A DNA stretch of 64,000 nucleotides. Source: Bettongia penicillata ogilbyi. Its lineage: Eukaryota; Chordata; Mammalia; Diprotodontia; Potoroidae. Within the stretch, counting starts at the first letter, position 1; each line of letters opens with the position of its first letter. Shown one piece after another: positions 35,600 through 47,956 of this stretch. Position numbers and translations under genes: made by a program. The DNA lies in NCBI GenBank assembly GCA_023548195.1, contig JAJHZJ010000751.1:803501-867500 (forward strand), read 5' to 3'. Below the pieces are notes generated by a model that saw only the letters and a list, made by a program, of their open reading frames with translations, did not search any database and was not told the origin of the DNA.

Positions 35600-36689
35600 A
35601 TGCCCGGAAAAGGGAAAAAAAATAAGACCCTAGAATGTTACTCTTTTGGTTAACAGATGTTTCCTCCTTTCCTTTCAGATGAGGAAGAATAATGCTTACC
35701 ATCAGGTAAAGACATAGAAGTCAAGGCCTCTGTATCCCAAACATCTGAAATAGATATCCAATGGGCTCAGGCCATGGAAGAGCTCAAAAAGGATTTTGAA
35801 AATCAAATTAGACAGGTGGAGGAAAAACTGGGAAGAGAAATGAGAGAGATGCAAGAAAAGCATGAAAAACAGGTCAATACCTTGCTAAAGGAGACCCAAA
35901 AAAATGCTGAAGAAAATAACACCTTGAAAAATAGCCTCACTCAATTGGCAAAAGAGGTTCAAAAAGCCAATGAGGAGAAGAATGCTTTCAAAAGCAGAAT
36001 TAGCCAAATGGAAAACAGAGATTCAAAAGCTCACTGAAGAAAATAGTTCTCTCAAAATTAGAATGGAACAGATGGAGGCTAATGACTTCCTGAGAAACCA
36101 AGGAACCACAAAACAAAACCAAAAGAATGAAAAAAATGGAAGAGAATGTGAAATATCTCATTGGAAAAACAACTGACTTGTAAAATAGATCCGGGAGAGA
36201 CAATTTAAAAATTATGGGACTACCTGAAAGCCATGATCAAAACAAGAGCCTAGACATCATCTTTCATGAAATTATCAAGGAAAACTGCCCTGATATTCTA
36301 GAACCAGAGGGCAAAATAAGTATTCAAGGAATCCACAGATCACCTCCTGAAAGAGATCCAAAAAGAGAAACTCCTAGGAACATTGTGGCCAAATTCCAGA
36401 GTTCCCAGGTCAAGGAGAAAATATTGCAAGCAACTAGAAAGAAACAATTCCAGTATTGTGGAAAACAATCAGGATAACACAAGATCTAGCAGCTTCTACG
36501 TTAAGGAATCAAAGGGGGTGGAATAGGATATTTCAAAAGTCAAAGGAACTAGGACTCAAACCAAGAATCACCTCCCCAGCAAAACTGAGTATAATACTTC
36601 AGGGGAAAAAATGGTCTTTCAATGAAATAGAGGACTTTCAAGCATTCTTGATGAAAAGACCAGAGCTGAAAAGGAAATTTGACTTTTGA
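35600..36689 (+). pseudogene. Half-L1 ORF1, broken by stops and frameshifts
   Basis: The start codon lies in gctgggaaaatgcccgg. A stop appears after about 17 codons (ggttaaca), and a second (gaataatg) falls near 35690 where the intact copy has a glutamine codon. The coiled-coil block then reads open (35774-36037, EELKKDFENQIRQVEEKLG). A one-base insertion near 36013 shifts the frame (ISQMENRDSKAH then stop); 54785 has the same insertion and 17787-19618 does not. The C-terminal half (36214-36477 and 36456-36689) keeps ILEPEGKISIQGIHRSPPER, KEKILQATRKKQF and KSKELGLKPRIT, with another frameshift between. The product would be the RNA-binding chaperone of a half-L1; this copy cannot make it. Confidence 0.85.
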
Positions 36690-36835
36690 ACACAAGAATG
36701 AGAAGAAGCATGAAAAAGTAAACAGCAAAGAGGAGTCATAAGGGACTTACCAAAGGTGAACTCTTTACATTCCTACATGGAAAGACAATATTTGTAACTC
36801 TTAAAACTTTTCAGTATCTGGGTAGTTGGTGGGAC

Positions 36836-36900
36836 CACACACACACATACACACACACATACACACACACACATACACACATGCACGCACATACAAAGAC
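36836..36900. repeat. (CA)n tract in half-L1 3' UTR
   Basis: CA dinucleotides with TA interruptions, in the same relative position as the purer CA array at 55608-55657 in the sister copy. Confidence 0.9.
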
Positions 36901-37752
36901 AGAGAGCACAGAGTGAATTGAATAGGATGGGATCATATCTTTAAAAAATTAAGGTAAATGGTGAGAGAGAAATGTACTGGGAGGAGAGAGGGTGAACTGG
37001 AATGGGGCAAATTATCTCTCAAAGAAGAGGCAGGCAGGAGACTTTTTAGTAGAGGGAAAAAGAGGAGAGCTGAGGAAAAAACATGAGGTTCACTCTCATC
37101 ACATTCAACTAAAGGAAGAAATAAAATGCACACTCTTTTTGGTATGAAAACCTATCTTACAATACAAGAAAGTGGGGGAGAAGGAGATAAGAAGGGGGGG
37201 ATGATGGAAGGGAGGGCAATGGGAGGAGGGAACAATTTGAAGTCAACACTCGGGAAGGGACAGGATCAAAAGACAGAACAGAAACAATGGGGGGCAGGAT
37301 AGGATGGAGGGAAATACAGTTAGTCTTACACAACACGACTATTATCGAAGTCATTTGCAAAACTACACAGATATGGCCTGTATTGACTTGCCTGCCTTCC
37401 CAAAGGGAATGGGTGGGGAGGGAGGGATGGGGAGAATTTGGAACTCAAAGTATTAGGAACAACTGTTGAGTATTGTTGTTGCTACTAGGAAATAAGAAAT
37501 ACAGGTAGTGGGGAATAGAAAGTTATCTGGCCCTACAGGACAAAAGAGAAGATGGGGACAATGGAAGGTAGGGATGATAGAAGAGAGGGCAGATTGGTGA
37601 TAGGGGAAATTAGAATGCTTGGTGTATAGGGGTGGGGGGAGGGGACAAATGAGGAGAAAATTTCAAACCCAAAATTTTGTGAAAATGAATGTAAAAAAGT
37701 TAAATAAACACATTTATATTAAAAAATCAAAAAAAAAAAAGAAAGATATAAG

Positions 37753-38664
37753 TTGGCAGAGGGCAGTTAAGGATGGGAAACACAGTTTACACATAAGCAG
37801 CTGGTAGTTCAGAATTTCTATGTTGTAATATGAGGATGAAAAAGTGTTAACCATTGTATAGAGTGTTCACAGAGAGTATGAGCTGTTAAGAAAGGTTAGG
37901 TAAGGAAGGATTATGGTTAGATTATCTATTAGATCCCTGACTGATGATAGCATTTCATCATACTGACCACCATGGTTTCCCTTCACTCTCCAAGCTTTTA
38001 TTTCATTTTTATTACATCTCATCAAAAAGGATAAAATTGTCATTGGAGTAGGGAGTGTCTTCATGCCAATCCCACTAGATTCTTTGACTTCTATGATACA
38101 TTTCTGTGGTTTGTGTCTTAAACACTTTATTTAGAGTATTTATTAGATTTATCCTATTGTCTTATGCCAAAAAAAAAAATCAAACTCAGAGTGCTGGGCA
38201 TGATAAAGTTGCATGAATTAAAATATTTAAATGTAGGTGAAGTTCAAGAAATATGCTTCTGGAAACAGTCACTAATCTTGGAAAGGACGTCAAAACATAG
38301 GACTCTATACTGGGGAGAAAAATGATGCTTTCACCAGTTTTCTTTCCTTTACATAAGTTCTTCCACTTGAGGCTTTGGTGTCCTTGTAGCAGCAAAAAAG
38401 GGGGAGGAACAAACATCTTTTTCTATTATTCAGAAGTGAGACAGAGTCTGGCTTCCTCTTTTCTATGGTATTGTTAAAACAAATCGTGTTCAATTCAAAT
38501 TATAGTGAATCTATATTCATTGTAGTAAAAAGTGATATTAGAAAATAATATCTCATATGTGGGCTATGAAATGGACATAACTATTTTTACATATATCTCA
38601 TGAGTACACACATACATATATATGTGTGGATATATATATATGTATGTGTGTGTATGTATGTGTG

Positions 38665-38703
<39 letters not shown>

Positions 38704-38749
38704 TTAACCCTGTGTGGATGTATAAAAAATCTACTATTTTTGTAAAGTT
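37753..38749. other. No gene seen; TA/TG microsatellite at 38619-38703
   Basis: Unique sequence to about 38580, then a TA/TG microsatellite, strongest at 38619-38703. Confidence 0.5.
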
Positions 38750-39012
38750 TTATGGTTTATAAAAATATATATGTATATATGATATTTATACATATATACA
38801 TATATATGATATTTATACATATATACATACACATGTCTACTCATTAGAAGTTTACAACAGCTCTGTGAAATTGCTGCTATTATTAGTCTTACTTTGCAGA
38901 TTTGCAGAAACTCACACTCTAAGAAGTCAAGTGACTCACTTATCATCACATAGTTAGTAAATGTTGTGGTTGAGATTCAAAACAAGGTCCCTTCTGACTC
39001 AGAGATCAGGTT
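38750..39012 (-). repeat. MIR-type SINE, reverse orientation, with TA array inside
   Basis: It reads gtaaagttttatggtttata, a TA-rich array with a duplicated unit of about 28 bases (gatatttatacatatataca), then caacagctctgtgaaattgc, ctttgcagatttgcagaaac, gtcaagtgactcacttat, cacatagttagtaaatg and ggtcccttctgactcagaga. This is the reverse order of a MIR interrupted by a microsatellite. Confidence 0.7.
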
Positions 39013-39904
39013 TCATTCATTTCATGGCATTTTTCTACATTTGTAAAATTTAAAATGTAGGGTTAAAAATAAGAAGTTGAATCCCAAGAAAATTATTTAC
39101 ATATGGTATTTTTAATATGACTATTTTATTGACTTTCATAAAATTATGGTTTTGTATATAGAGTAATAGACATTATTGCCCTTTCAACAATTCTTTGGAT
39201 TTGTTGCATTTTTCTTCTGCATCCTTGTGCCCTCAAGGAGTTCATAATCTAATTGAAAAAGACAAAAAGCAAAAAAAAAAAAGTTACAAACAAGCTACAT
39301 ACAGGGCAAATGCGAAATAATTAAGAGGAGCAAGGTTCTAGAATTTAAAGGGCTTGATTTAGTTGGGACTTAAAGGAAGCCAGGGAAGTCAGTAGGCAGA
39401 TATGAACAGGAGGTATATTCTAGGAATAGGGGAAATCATTTGAGCATATAACTTAAGACTGGGCAAATCACTTAACTTCTCATTGTCCTCCCCTCCTCCC
39501 TACCCCAGATAACTCTCTAAAGACTGTAAGTTACAGAACATATTACAATATACATTTTCAAATCAATTAAATAAATAATTCCCTGCTCTGTGCCAGGCAT
39601 CCCTGGTATCTGAAGATATAATTAGAATGATGAAACAGTTATCTACTGAAAGAGTATGTATTGAGTGGGGAAGGGGGATGACTCATACACATATGCATCA
39701 GTATGAAATATATACAAAGTAATTCCATGTGATGAGCAAAGGTCTAAAATTAAGGACACTGTGTTAGCAATAGAATGGAGTTTCAGGAATGGCCTGGTAG
39801 GCAAGAATGGGATAAAGAAAAGAAAGGAATGGTATTGATATATGAGTGCGTGTGTGAGAGAGAATGGAGTGATCAGGGAAGACAGAGATATTTCATCTAA
39901 TCTA
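39013..39904. other. No gene seen; ancient repeat fragments
   Basis: Pieces at about 39228-39260 (ccctcaaggagttcataatc) and 39555-39660 (ccctgctctgtgccaggcat) belong to the same ancient repeat type as 7385-7500. The rest is unassigned. Confidence 0.4.
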
Positions 39905-41181
39905 ACTAGACACTATGCAAAACACTTGGGAATCTACCTGACAAGACAAAGCCAGTAAGAGTATGAACATGATTATAAAACATTTCACACTCAAATACAT
40001 ATCTAAACAATTGAAAAATATTAATTGTTCATGGTTAGGCCAAACCAACATAATAAAATGACAATTTTACCTAAATTAATTGACTTATTACGTGTGATAC
40101 CAATCAAACTACCAAAGAACTATTTTATAGATCTCAAAAAAAATAATAAAATTCATCTGGAAGAAACAAAGAACAAGACTATCAAGGGGATCAATGAAAA
40201 GAAATATGAAGGAAAGCAGCCTGACAGTATAAGATTTCAAACTCTATTGTAAAGTGGTAATGAACAAAATAAATTGGTACTGGCTAAGGACTAGAGTAGC
40301 TGAACAGTGGAAATAAGTTAGGTACATCATATATAGTAGTGAATGACTGTGGTAATCTATCATTTGAGAAACCCAAGGATCCAAGGTTTAGGGGCAAGAA
40401 CTTTTCATCTGACAAAAATTTCTATGACACGTGAAAAGCAGTCTGTTAGAAACAAGGCATAGAGCAACAACTCACATCATATACCAAAATAAGGTCACAA
40501 TGGGTACATGATTTAGACATAAAGGTTGATATTATAAGTAAGTTAGGAGAACAAGGAAAAGTTTACCTGTCACATCTAAGAATAAGGGAAGAGTTTGTGA
40601 CCAAACAAGAGATGCAGAGGATCAGTAGAAATGAAAGGTATAATTTTTGATTACATGAAATTAAAAAGGTTTTGCAAAACAATGGTCAAAATTATAAGGG
40701 AATCAAGAAACTGGGAAATTCACAGCAATTTTTTTTTTCTGATAAAGACCTCATTTTACAAATATATAGGAAATCAAGCCAAATTTCTAAGAATAAGAGT
40801 CATTTCCCAACTGATAAATGGTCAAAGGATACAGTCAGTTTTCAAAAGAAGAAATCAGAACTATCAATAGTCATATGAAAAAGTTTCAAATCCCTTAATT
40901 AAATTAATTTAAAAAATTAAAGAAAAAACAATTAAAACAACTCTGAGGAACCACCTCACCTCTATCAGACTCACTAATGTGAGATACAATGAAATTTCAT
41001 ATGAGGAAATGTGGAAAAATAGACACTAATGCATCATTGGGGAGTTGTAAACTGGTTCAAGAAATCTGGAGAACAATTTGGAATCTTTCCCAAAATTGTA
41101 AAACTCTTCATACTTTCTAACCAAGCAATAGTACAACTAGGTGGGTATCCCAAAGAGAATAAGGGAAAAAAGGAAAAAAAG

Positions 41182-41241
<60 letters not shown>

Positions 41242-41590
41242 GATAGATAGGCAGATACAAAAATATTTACCAGAGATAAATTTTTTGTGGTGGCAAAGAA
41301 TCCCAATCTGAGGGGATACCTATCAAGTGAGGAATAAAATAAGCTGTGGTATGTAATCATGATGGAATACTATCATGCTCTAGGAAATTATGAAAAGGAT
41401 GGTTTCAGAAAAACCTGGTGAAAATTAAATGAAATCATAAAAGGTGAAATGAGCAGAACCAGTAGAAAATTTTACAGAGTAAAAGCAATATTGGAATGAT
41501 TATCAATTGTGAAAAATTAAGTTGCTCTGTGTAGTACAACAATCCACAACATTTCCAAAAAAACCTGTGATTAAAATATTATCCAATACT
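39905..41590 (+). mobile_element. L1 3' portion (ORF2 C-terminus and part of 3' UTR)
   Basis: ORF2 C-terminal signatures appear in order: acacttgggaatctacctga, aataaaatgacaattttacc, aaactaccaaagaactattt, actgataaatggtcaaagga and gatggaatactatcatgct. The element lacks the distal 3' UTR and A tail. It stops about 8 bases before the 5' start of the next L1 at 41598. All ORF2 frames are broken. Confidence 0.75.
41181..41250. repeat. (TAGA)n microsatellite inside the L1
   Basis: About 17 uninterrupted GATA/TAGA units within the ORF2 C-terminal region of the L1 at 39905-41590. Confidence 0.95.
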
Positions 41591-42274
41591 TCAATTTTTA
41601 GGATTCAAGATGGCAGAGTGAACAGTGTTCTCATCTTCCCCTTGTTGACCTTGAGTAAATCATATATGCCCTGGCATAATGGAGCCAGTAGAAGGGTGCG
41701 GTAGTCTTTCAGCTCAGGAGGCTATGAAAAACAAGGAAAGAGCCCCTCTTGAAGTGGCAAAAGGAGACTAGTGCAGGACCAGAGGCATCCCAGCAAGTCC
41801 CACCTTAGTGGACCAGCAGGAGATACCCTGTCAGGGGGAGGGAGGGTGGCAGCGCTGGTAAGCACCAATACCAGGAACCCAGGTGTGCCTTAGCACAGCC
41901 AGGAGAACTCGGCAGACACCAGTGTGGTGAAGAGTTCATAAGACACTGAAGCTGCCTGTGTTCTAGCTCAGATTTAGGGGAGGAGGAAATATTCTGTAGC
42001 CAGATCACCCTTCCCCCATACCTTTCAATGTGAGCTTCAGTGTAACCCTTGGGGAAACCCAGAAAGACTTCACCTGATTTTGGTCTTGGCACACACCAGC
42101 CAGCTCAGCACCAAGTAAGCTGCAGCATTATATAACTTCTCCCAAAAGAACCAGGTACCACAGCAGAAAAGCCAGTAACCAGGCCTCAAGCTCCCAGCAC
42201 AAGAAATGTGGCACAGAGCCCCCTGTACTCCAGGAGCAGATATCCACTTTAAAAGCCAGGAAAAAGTCAATCAC

Positions 42275-43255
42275 CATGAGAAAGAAGCAAATCAGAAAAA
42301 AAAAAAAAAAACAAAGACCACAGAATCTTACTATGGGGACAGGGAAGATCAAAACAAGAATTCAGAAGGGGACATCACTGACACAATACCTACATCTGAA
42401 ACCTCAAAAGGGAATATGAACTGGTATGAAGCACAAAAAGCATTTTTGGAAGAGTTGAAGAATTTAAAAAACCAAATGAGAGAGGCAGAAGAAAAATTGA
42501 CCAAAGATTTTAAAAATAAATGGACAAAATGTAAAAGGAATTCACTGAAGAGAATAGTTCCTTAAAAAGTAAAAGTGATCAAATAGATAAGGAGGCACAA
42601 AAGCTAACTGAAGAAAACAACGTGTTAAAAATTATAATTGAGCAAGTAATGACTCTATAAGACATCAAGAATTAGTCAAATAAAATCTAAAGAAAGTAGA
42701 AAAATAGAAGAAAATATAAAATATCTCATTGGAAAAACAACTGAATTGGAAAATAGATCCAAGAAAGAAAATCTAAGAATTTGATGAAAATGTCATGATG
42801 AAAAATTGAGCTTGACAATATCTTCCAAGAGACCATCAAGGAAAACTTCTTTAAGGCCCCAGATCCAGAGGGCAAAATAGTCATGAAAGAATCCACTGAT
42901 CAACACCTGAAAGAGATCTCAAATTGAAAACATCAAGGAATATTGTTGTCAAATTCCAGAACTATAAGGTCAAGGAGAAAAAACTGCAAGCAGTCAGAAG
43001 GAAATAATTCAAATACAGAACACAGTCAGGATCACACAGGACCTTCCAGCTTCTACATTAAAAGATCAAAGGGATTAGAATATGATATTCCATAAGGCAA
43101 AGGAGCTTGGACTACAACCAAGGATCAACTACCCAGGAAAATTGAACATAATCTTTCAGGCAAGGAGGTGAATGAAATAAGGAATGAATTTCATAGAAAT
43201 AAGGAATTTTCAGACCTTCCTGATGAAAAGGTCAGAGCACAATAAAATATGTGAT
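42275..43255 (+). pseudogene. L1 ORF1 remnant
   Basis: The candidate ATG lies in gtcaatcaccatgagaaaga. A long A run just after it (about 42295-42311) shifts the frame; downstream the best frame reads coiled-coil-like FLEELKNLKNQMREAEEKLTKDF up to a stop near 42565. The C-terminal half carries recognisable but interrupted ORF1 sequence (caaggagaaaaaactgcaag, aggagcttggactacaacca, ctgatgaaaaggtcagagca). The family's product is the L1 RNA-binding chaperone. Several stops make this copy non-functional. Confidence 0.75.
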
Positions 43256-44733
43256 CTTAAATACAGACTCGAGAGGCCAAAAAAAAAAAAAAAAGGTAAA
43301 CAGGGAAAAAGAAAAAAAAATACTTGCTATTAAAGATGGACAGACTCTTTACATCCCTATAAGAGAAGATGATAGGTGTCAATCTTAAGAATTGTATATT
43401 TATTATTACATTTAAAAAGAATATACATTGATAGATGGAGTGAGTATAAATTAACTAATGTGAAGATAAAAAACTTAATAAAAGGAGGAGGCACAAAAGG
43501 TAAATTACATCTCACGAAGAAGCACAAAAACATAACATAGTAGAGGGAAAGAAGGGAGGGAGATGAACAATGTTTGACCTTTACTCTCATTTCATTTTTT
43601 TCAAGGAGGGAATGATATACTCAGTTAACTATAGAAATCTAACTTGCCATATATACAGTAATAGGGGAAAGAGAAAAGAAAAGGGAAGGGAGCTGATAGA
43701 AGGGAGGAAAGATTGAGGGAGGTAGTGGTCAAAAGTAAAACTCTTTTGAGTAGGGGAAGAGAGGAGAGAGAAATAAAAGCATAAACTCAAGGGGGAATGT
43801 AGGATAGACAGAAAGATACAGACAGTAGTCACCACTGTGAATATGAATGGGATGAATTGTCCCATAAAATGAAGGCAGATAGCAGAATAAATTAAAAACC
43901 ATAATCCTACAATATATTATTTACAAGAAACGTATTTAAAAGAGGGGTATGCACACAGGGTAAATGTAAAAGCAGGGGAAAATCCTAAACTCAAACAAAA
44001 CAAAAGCAAAAATTTATCTAATCAAAAAGAGCTAAGAAAGGAAATTGTATCCTACTAAAAGACACCATAGACAATGAAATAATATCATTACTAAAAATAT
44101 ATGCACCAAGTGGTATAGCATCCAGATACTTAGAGGAGAAGTTAAGGGAATTATAGGAAGAAAAAGACAGAAAAACTATATTAGTGTAGGAATTCAACTT
44201 CACCTCTTGAACTTAATAAATATAACCACAAAACAAACAAGAAAGAAGAAAAGGAGGTGAATAGAATTCCCAAAAAGGTAGATATGATAGACTTCTGGAG
44301 AAAATTAAATGGGAACGGAAAGGAATGTACCTTTTCTCAGTAGTACATGGCATATATACAAAAAATTGACCATGTACTAGGGCATAAAAACCTCACAATT
44401 CAGTGCAGAAAGGCAGAAATCATCAATGAACCCCTTTCAGATCATGATAAAATAGAAATTACATGTAATTAGGGGCTAGGGAAAGATAAATTAAAAATAA
44501 ATTGGAAACTAAATAATCTAATTTGAAAGAATTAGTGGGTCAAGCAACAAATCATAGAAACAATCAATAACTTGTTTCAAGAGAATGACAATAATGAGAC
44601 AACCTACCAAAACTTATGGAATGCAGCAAAGGCAGTACTTACGGGAAATTTTATATCTCGGAATGCTTACATGAATAAAATGGAGAAAAGGGAGATCGAT
44701 GAATTGGGCATGCAACTGGAAAAGCTAGAAAAA

Positions 44734-45281
44734 TGCCCCAAAAAGGGGAAAAAAATAAGACCATAGAAGGTTACTTTCTTGATGAACAGGTGTGTCCTCC
44801 CAAGCTTTCAGATGAGAAAGAACAAAGCATACTGTCACAGGAAATCAAGGCCCCTGCCTCCAGGGCCTCAAAAGGGAACTTCAATTGAGCTCAGACAATA
44901 GAAGAGCTCGAAACATGAGTAAGCAGTTTGCTAAAAGAGAACCAAAAAAATGCTGAGGAAAATAACACCTTTAAAAAGAGGCTAATTCAATTGGAAAAAA
45001 AGAAGTCTAAAAAGGCAAGGAGGAGAAGAAGGCTTTAAAAAAGCAGAATTCGCCAAACGGAGAGGAAGGCTCAAAAGCTCACAGAACAAAATAGTTCTTT
45101 AAAAGAGAGAATTGAGTTCAGGGAAGCTAATGACTATGACATAAACCAAGCAGTTAAAAAAACAAACAAACAAACAAAACACCAAAAGCTTGAAAAAAAA
45201 TAGAAGGTAATGTGAAACATCTCATTGGAAAACAACTCACCTGGAAAAGAGATGTAGGAGAGACAATTTAAAAATTATCAT
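44734..45281 (+). repeat. ORF1-derived segment embedded in ORF2
   Basis: It matches the half-L1/L1 ORF1 from its start (aaaatgcccc, aaaaaggggaaaaaaataag, accatagaaggttac) to the point corresponding to 36205 in the half-L1 (gacaatttaaaaattat). It includes the coiled-coil region in broken frames and a small deletion after gaagagctcgaaa. It has no L1 5' UTR, no 3' UTR, no A tail and no visible duplication of flanks. The left junction has gaaaaatgccc-type microhomology with the ORF2 sequence it replaces. Confidence 0.7.
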
Positions 45282-45887
45282 CACTGTTATCCAATATGGT
45301 ACTAGAAATATGAGCTTTAGCAATAAGAAAAGAAAAAAGAAATTTAAGGAATTAGAATAAATAAAGAAGTGATTTATCTATCACTCTTCATAGACTATAT
45401 GATGATATACTTAGAGAATGCTAAAGAATCAAGTAAAACAAACGTACTTGAAATGATAAAAAAAAAACTTTAGCAAAGTTGTAGGTTATAAAATAAACCC
45501 ACATAAATTATTTGCATTACTATATAATTACTAACAAAGCCCAACAGCAAAAGATAGAAAGAAAATCCCATTTAAAGTTACAGGAGACACTATAAAATAT
45601 TTGGGAGTATTCCTGACAAAATAAAGCCAGGGACTAAATAAGCACAGTTACAAAACATTTTCGACACAAATAAAGTCAGGTCTAAATAATTAAAAAACAT
45701 CAGTTCCTTGTGGGTAGGCTGAGCTAATATAATAAAAATGACAATTCTACCAAAATTAATTTACTTATTCAGTGGCATACCAATCAAACTACCAAAAAAC
45801 TATATTATAATTCACATATTTATGTATCTATTTAAATTTATGCTATTTATATTAGTACATATTAGTATATATTATTAATTTATATAA

Positions 45888-45904
45888 CACACACATATAT
45901 ATGT

Positions 45905-45973
<69 letters not shown>

Positions 45974-45977
45974 TATA
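45888..45977. repeat. (CA)n/(TA)n microsatellite in L1
   Basis: About 28 bases of CA followed by about 30 bases of TA inside the ORF2 C-terminal region. Confidence 0.95.
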
Positions 45978-46218
45978 AAATAACAAAATTCATCTGGAAG
46001 AACAAAAGGTCCAGAATATCAAGGGAATTAATGAAAAGAAATGCTAGGGAAGATGGCTTAGTCATATCAGATCCTAAATTTTATTATAAAGTGCAATCAT
46101 CAAAACCACTTGGTATTGACTAAGAAACAGAGGGGTAGATCAGTGGAATAGTTTGCATACATATGGCACAGTAATCAATGACTACAATTTACTATTTGAA
46201 AGCAACATGGACCCCAGC

Positions 46219-47056
46219 TGTTAACAGTAAGCACCCTGACATACACAGGGGAGCCTGCTATCACAAGTTCTTAGATCTACATTTATAAAAGGAAAGGCAA
46301 CTTGTGAGGGGTTAACAGTCTCCTGACTCAAGCACATATATCATTCACCTACTTCAGGAACAAGTCAGCACCCTGAACTTCAGAGAAAATACCGAGAAAT
46401 CAAAGATCAACAGACATGACTTCCAAATTCTGATGCATCCATTTAATGCATGCATCACAAATCAACAGACAGGTCCAACTATCTGATCATAGCTACCAGA
46501 GAAGAAAGCACAAATATCTGAGTTTTCAAAGCTGAGAGGTTCCTTAGAGACTTTCCAGGGTTTCATCTGGCCAAACAAAATACTTTCAGTCAGTAAGTTC
46601 CAAAGTAAAACCTTACCCTCAGAGAATTCATACTTTTTTTAGAGCCAGAGGGCATGCCAACCCTTGAGAACCAATGCCTCATTAAAAAAAGATGTGAGCC
46701 TTTCTACAAATCTTCCCTAATCAAACTACCCTTAATGGGTAGGTCCATTAATGAGTAGGGAAGATCTTTAATGATGGCAAATTAATTAACAATATAAATA
46801 CATATACTGTTTCTAATTTAAGAAAATTTTGTTTCTATACTTTACTCCTAGTATAGACTCTTGAGTGCTAAAGGGAAGATTTAATGATTATACTAAAACA
46901 AGAAAAGCAAAAGACCCCACTTTGCTTGACATTATAATCCACCCTTCCAGGATCCTTGGCCTTACAATCTAAATGTCTATGGATCCTGGAACAGAGACAT
47001 TATACTTCTTGATTATATTAAAACACAAATAGCAAAAGATCCTACTTGCCATTACA
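46219..47056 (+). mobile_element. Solo LTR (838 bp) with exact 5-bp target duplication
   Basis: It starts tgttaacagtaagcaccc and ends gccattaca (TG...CA). The flanks ccagc are identical at 46214-46218 and 47057-47061, and host L1 ORF2 reads across when it is removed (accccagc then ttctgggaaaag). The 3' part has an imperfect duplication: gattatactaaaac at 46886 and gattatattaaaac at 47011, each running to a similar ...CATTA(T/C)A end. It is related to the shorter, inverted copy at 15854-16399. The 5-bp duplication fits class I or ERVL-like integration. No internal retroviral sequence is present. Confidence 0.8.
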
Positions 47057-47956
47057 CCAGCTTCTGGGAAAAGAACTCACTGACAAAAACTGTTGGAAAA
47101 ACTGGAAAATAGTGTTGTGAAATGTCTGACAGCATATAACAGAATATAGTCCAAATGTGTACACAATCTAGGTATAGTAGCTGATACTTGAAACAAATCA
47201 GCAGAGCATGGAATAGTTAATTTGTCAGATGCATGGAGAATGGAGAAATTTATGACCAAATAAGAGACAGAGAATGATATGGATGCAAAATGGATAATTT
47301 TGATGACATAAAATTGAAAAGTTTTTGCAGAAACCAAGCCAATGCAACTAAGATTAGGAGAGAAGCTGAAGAATTTTAACTAGTCTCTGTGATAAGGGCC
47401 TCATTTCTAAAATATACAAAGAACTGAGTCAAATTTACAAGAAGACAAGTCATTCCTCAATTGATAAATGGTCAAAGGATATGAACAGGCAGTTTTCAGA
47501 GGAAGAAATCAAAGCATTCTATAATCAAGCAAAAAATTCTTTAAATGACTATTGATTAGAGAGACGCAAATCAAACTCTGAGATACCACATCAGTTTGAT
47601 ACCACATCAGATTGTCTAACATGACAAAACAGGAAGATGATCAATGTTGGAGAAGATGTGGGAGAGTTGGAACACTAATTCTTGTTGGCGGAGCTGTGAG
47701 CTGATCCAACCATTCTGAAGAGCAATTTGAAACTATCCTCAAAGAGTATGAAAATATATATACACTTTGACCCAGTTATACCATTTCTAGAGCTGTATCC
47801 CAAGGAGATCATAAAAATTGGAAAAGGTCCCATATGTACAAAAATACTTATAGTAGCTCTTTATGTGGTGACCAAGACCTGGAAATTGAGGGGATGTCCA
47901 TCAACTGGGAAATGACTGAACAAGTTGTGGTATATGAATGCAATGGAATACTATTG

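Larger units (their letters stand above)
34928..37738 (+). mobile_element. Half-L1 (HAL1-type) element, complete length, 14-bp target duplication
   Basis: The order is an L1-like 5' end (ggagaggagccaagatggtg), a GC-rich 5' UTR (to 35599), ORF1 (35600-36689, broken), a 3' UTR of about 1.05 kb with a CA array, and an A-rich tail at 37738. There is no endonuclease or reverse transcriptase segment. The 3' UTR ends with aaattttgtgaaaatgaatg, shared with 53652-56515 and 17787-19618. L1 ORF1 without ORF2 is the definition of HAL1. Such elements must borrow L1 ORF2p, which the 14-base duplication and A tail support. The 5' UTR would act as the internal promoter. The target-site duplication is exact. 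Confidence 0.9.
43790..47956 (+). pseudogene. L1 ORF2 remnant (endonuclease and C-terminal parts; RT core lost)
   Basis: Endonuclease motifs survive in broken frames: VTTVNMNGMN near 43830, YYLQETYLK near 43915-43940, and YAPSGIASRYL near 44100. The linker segment ETTYQNLWNAAKAVLTGNF (44597 on) is intact over 64 codons (44572-44766). Sequence then changes abruptly to ORF1-derived DNA at 44734. ORF2 resumes at about 45282 with the segment after the polymerase active site (VLE...ALAIRK), continues to 46218, is interrupted by an LTR, and continues from 47057 (cttctgggaaaagaactcac) to about 47956. The catalytic YADD region is absent. Confidence 0.75.

Noticed and set aside
41181..41250. CRISPR-like regular repeat
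   Set aside because: Simple GATA microsatellite without spacers, in a mammalian genome.
43790..47956. Possible functional reverse transcriptase
   Set aside because: The polymerase core is missing and the frames are broken; it is an L1 remnant with later insertions.
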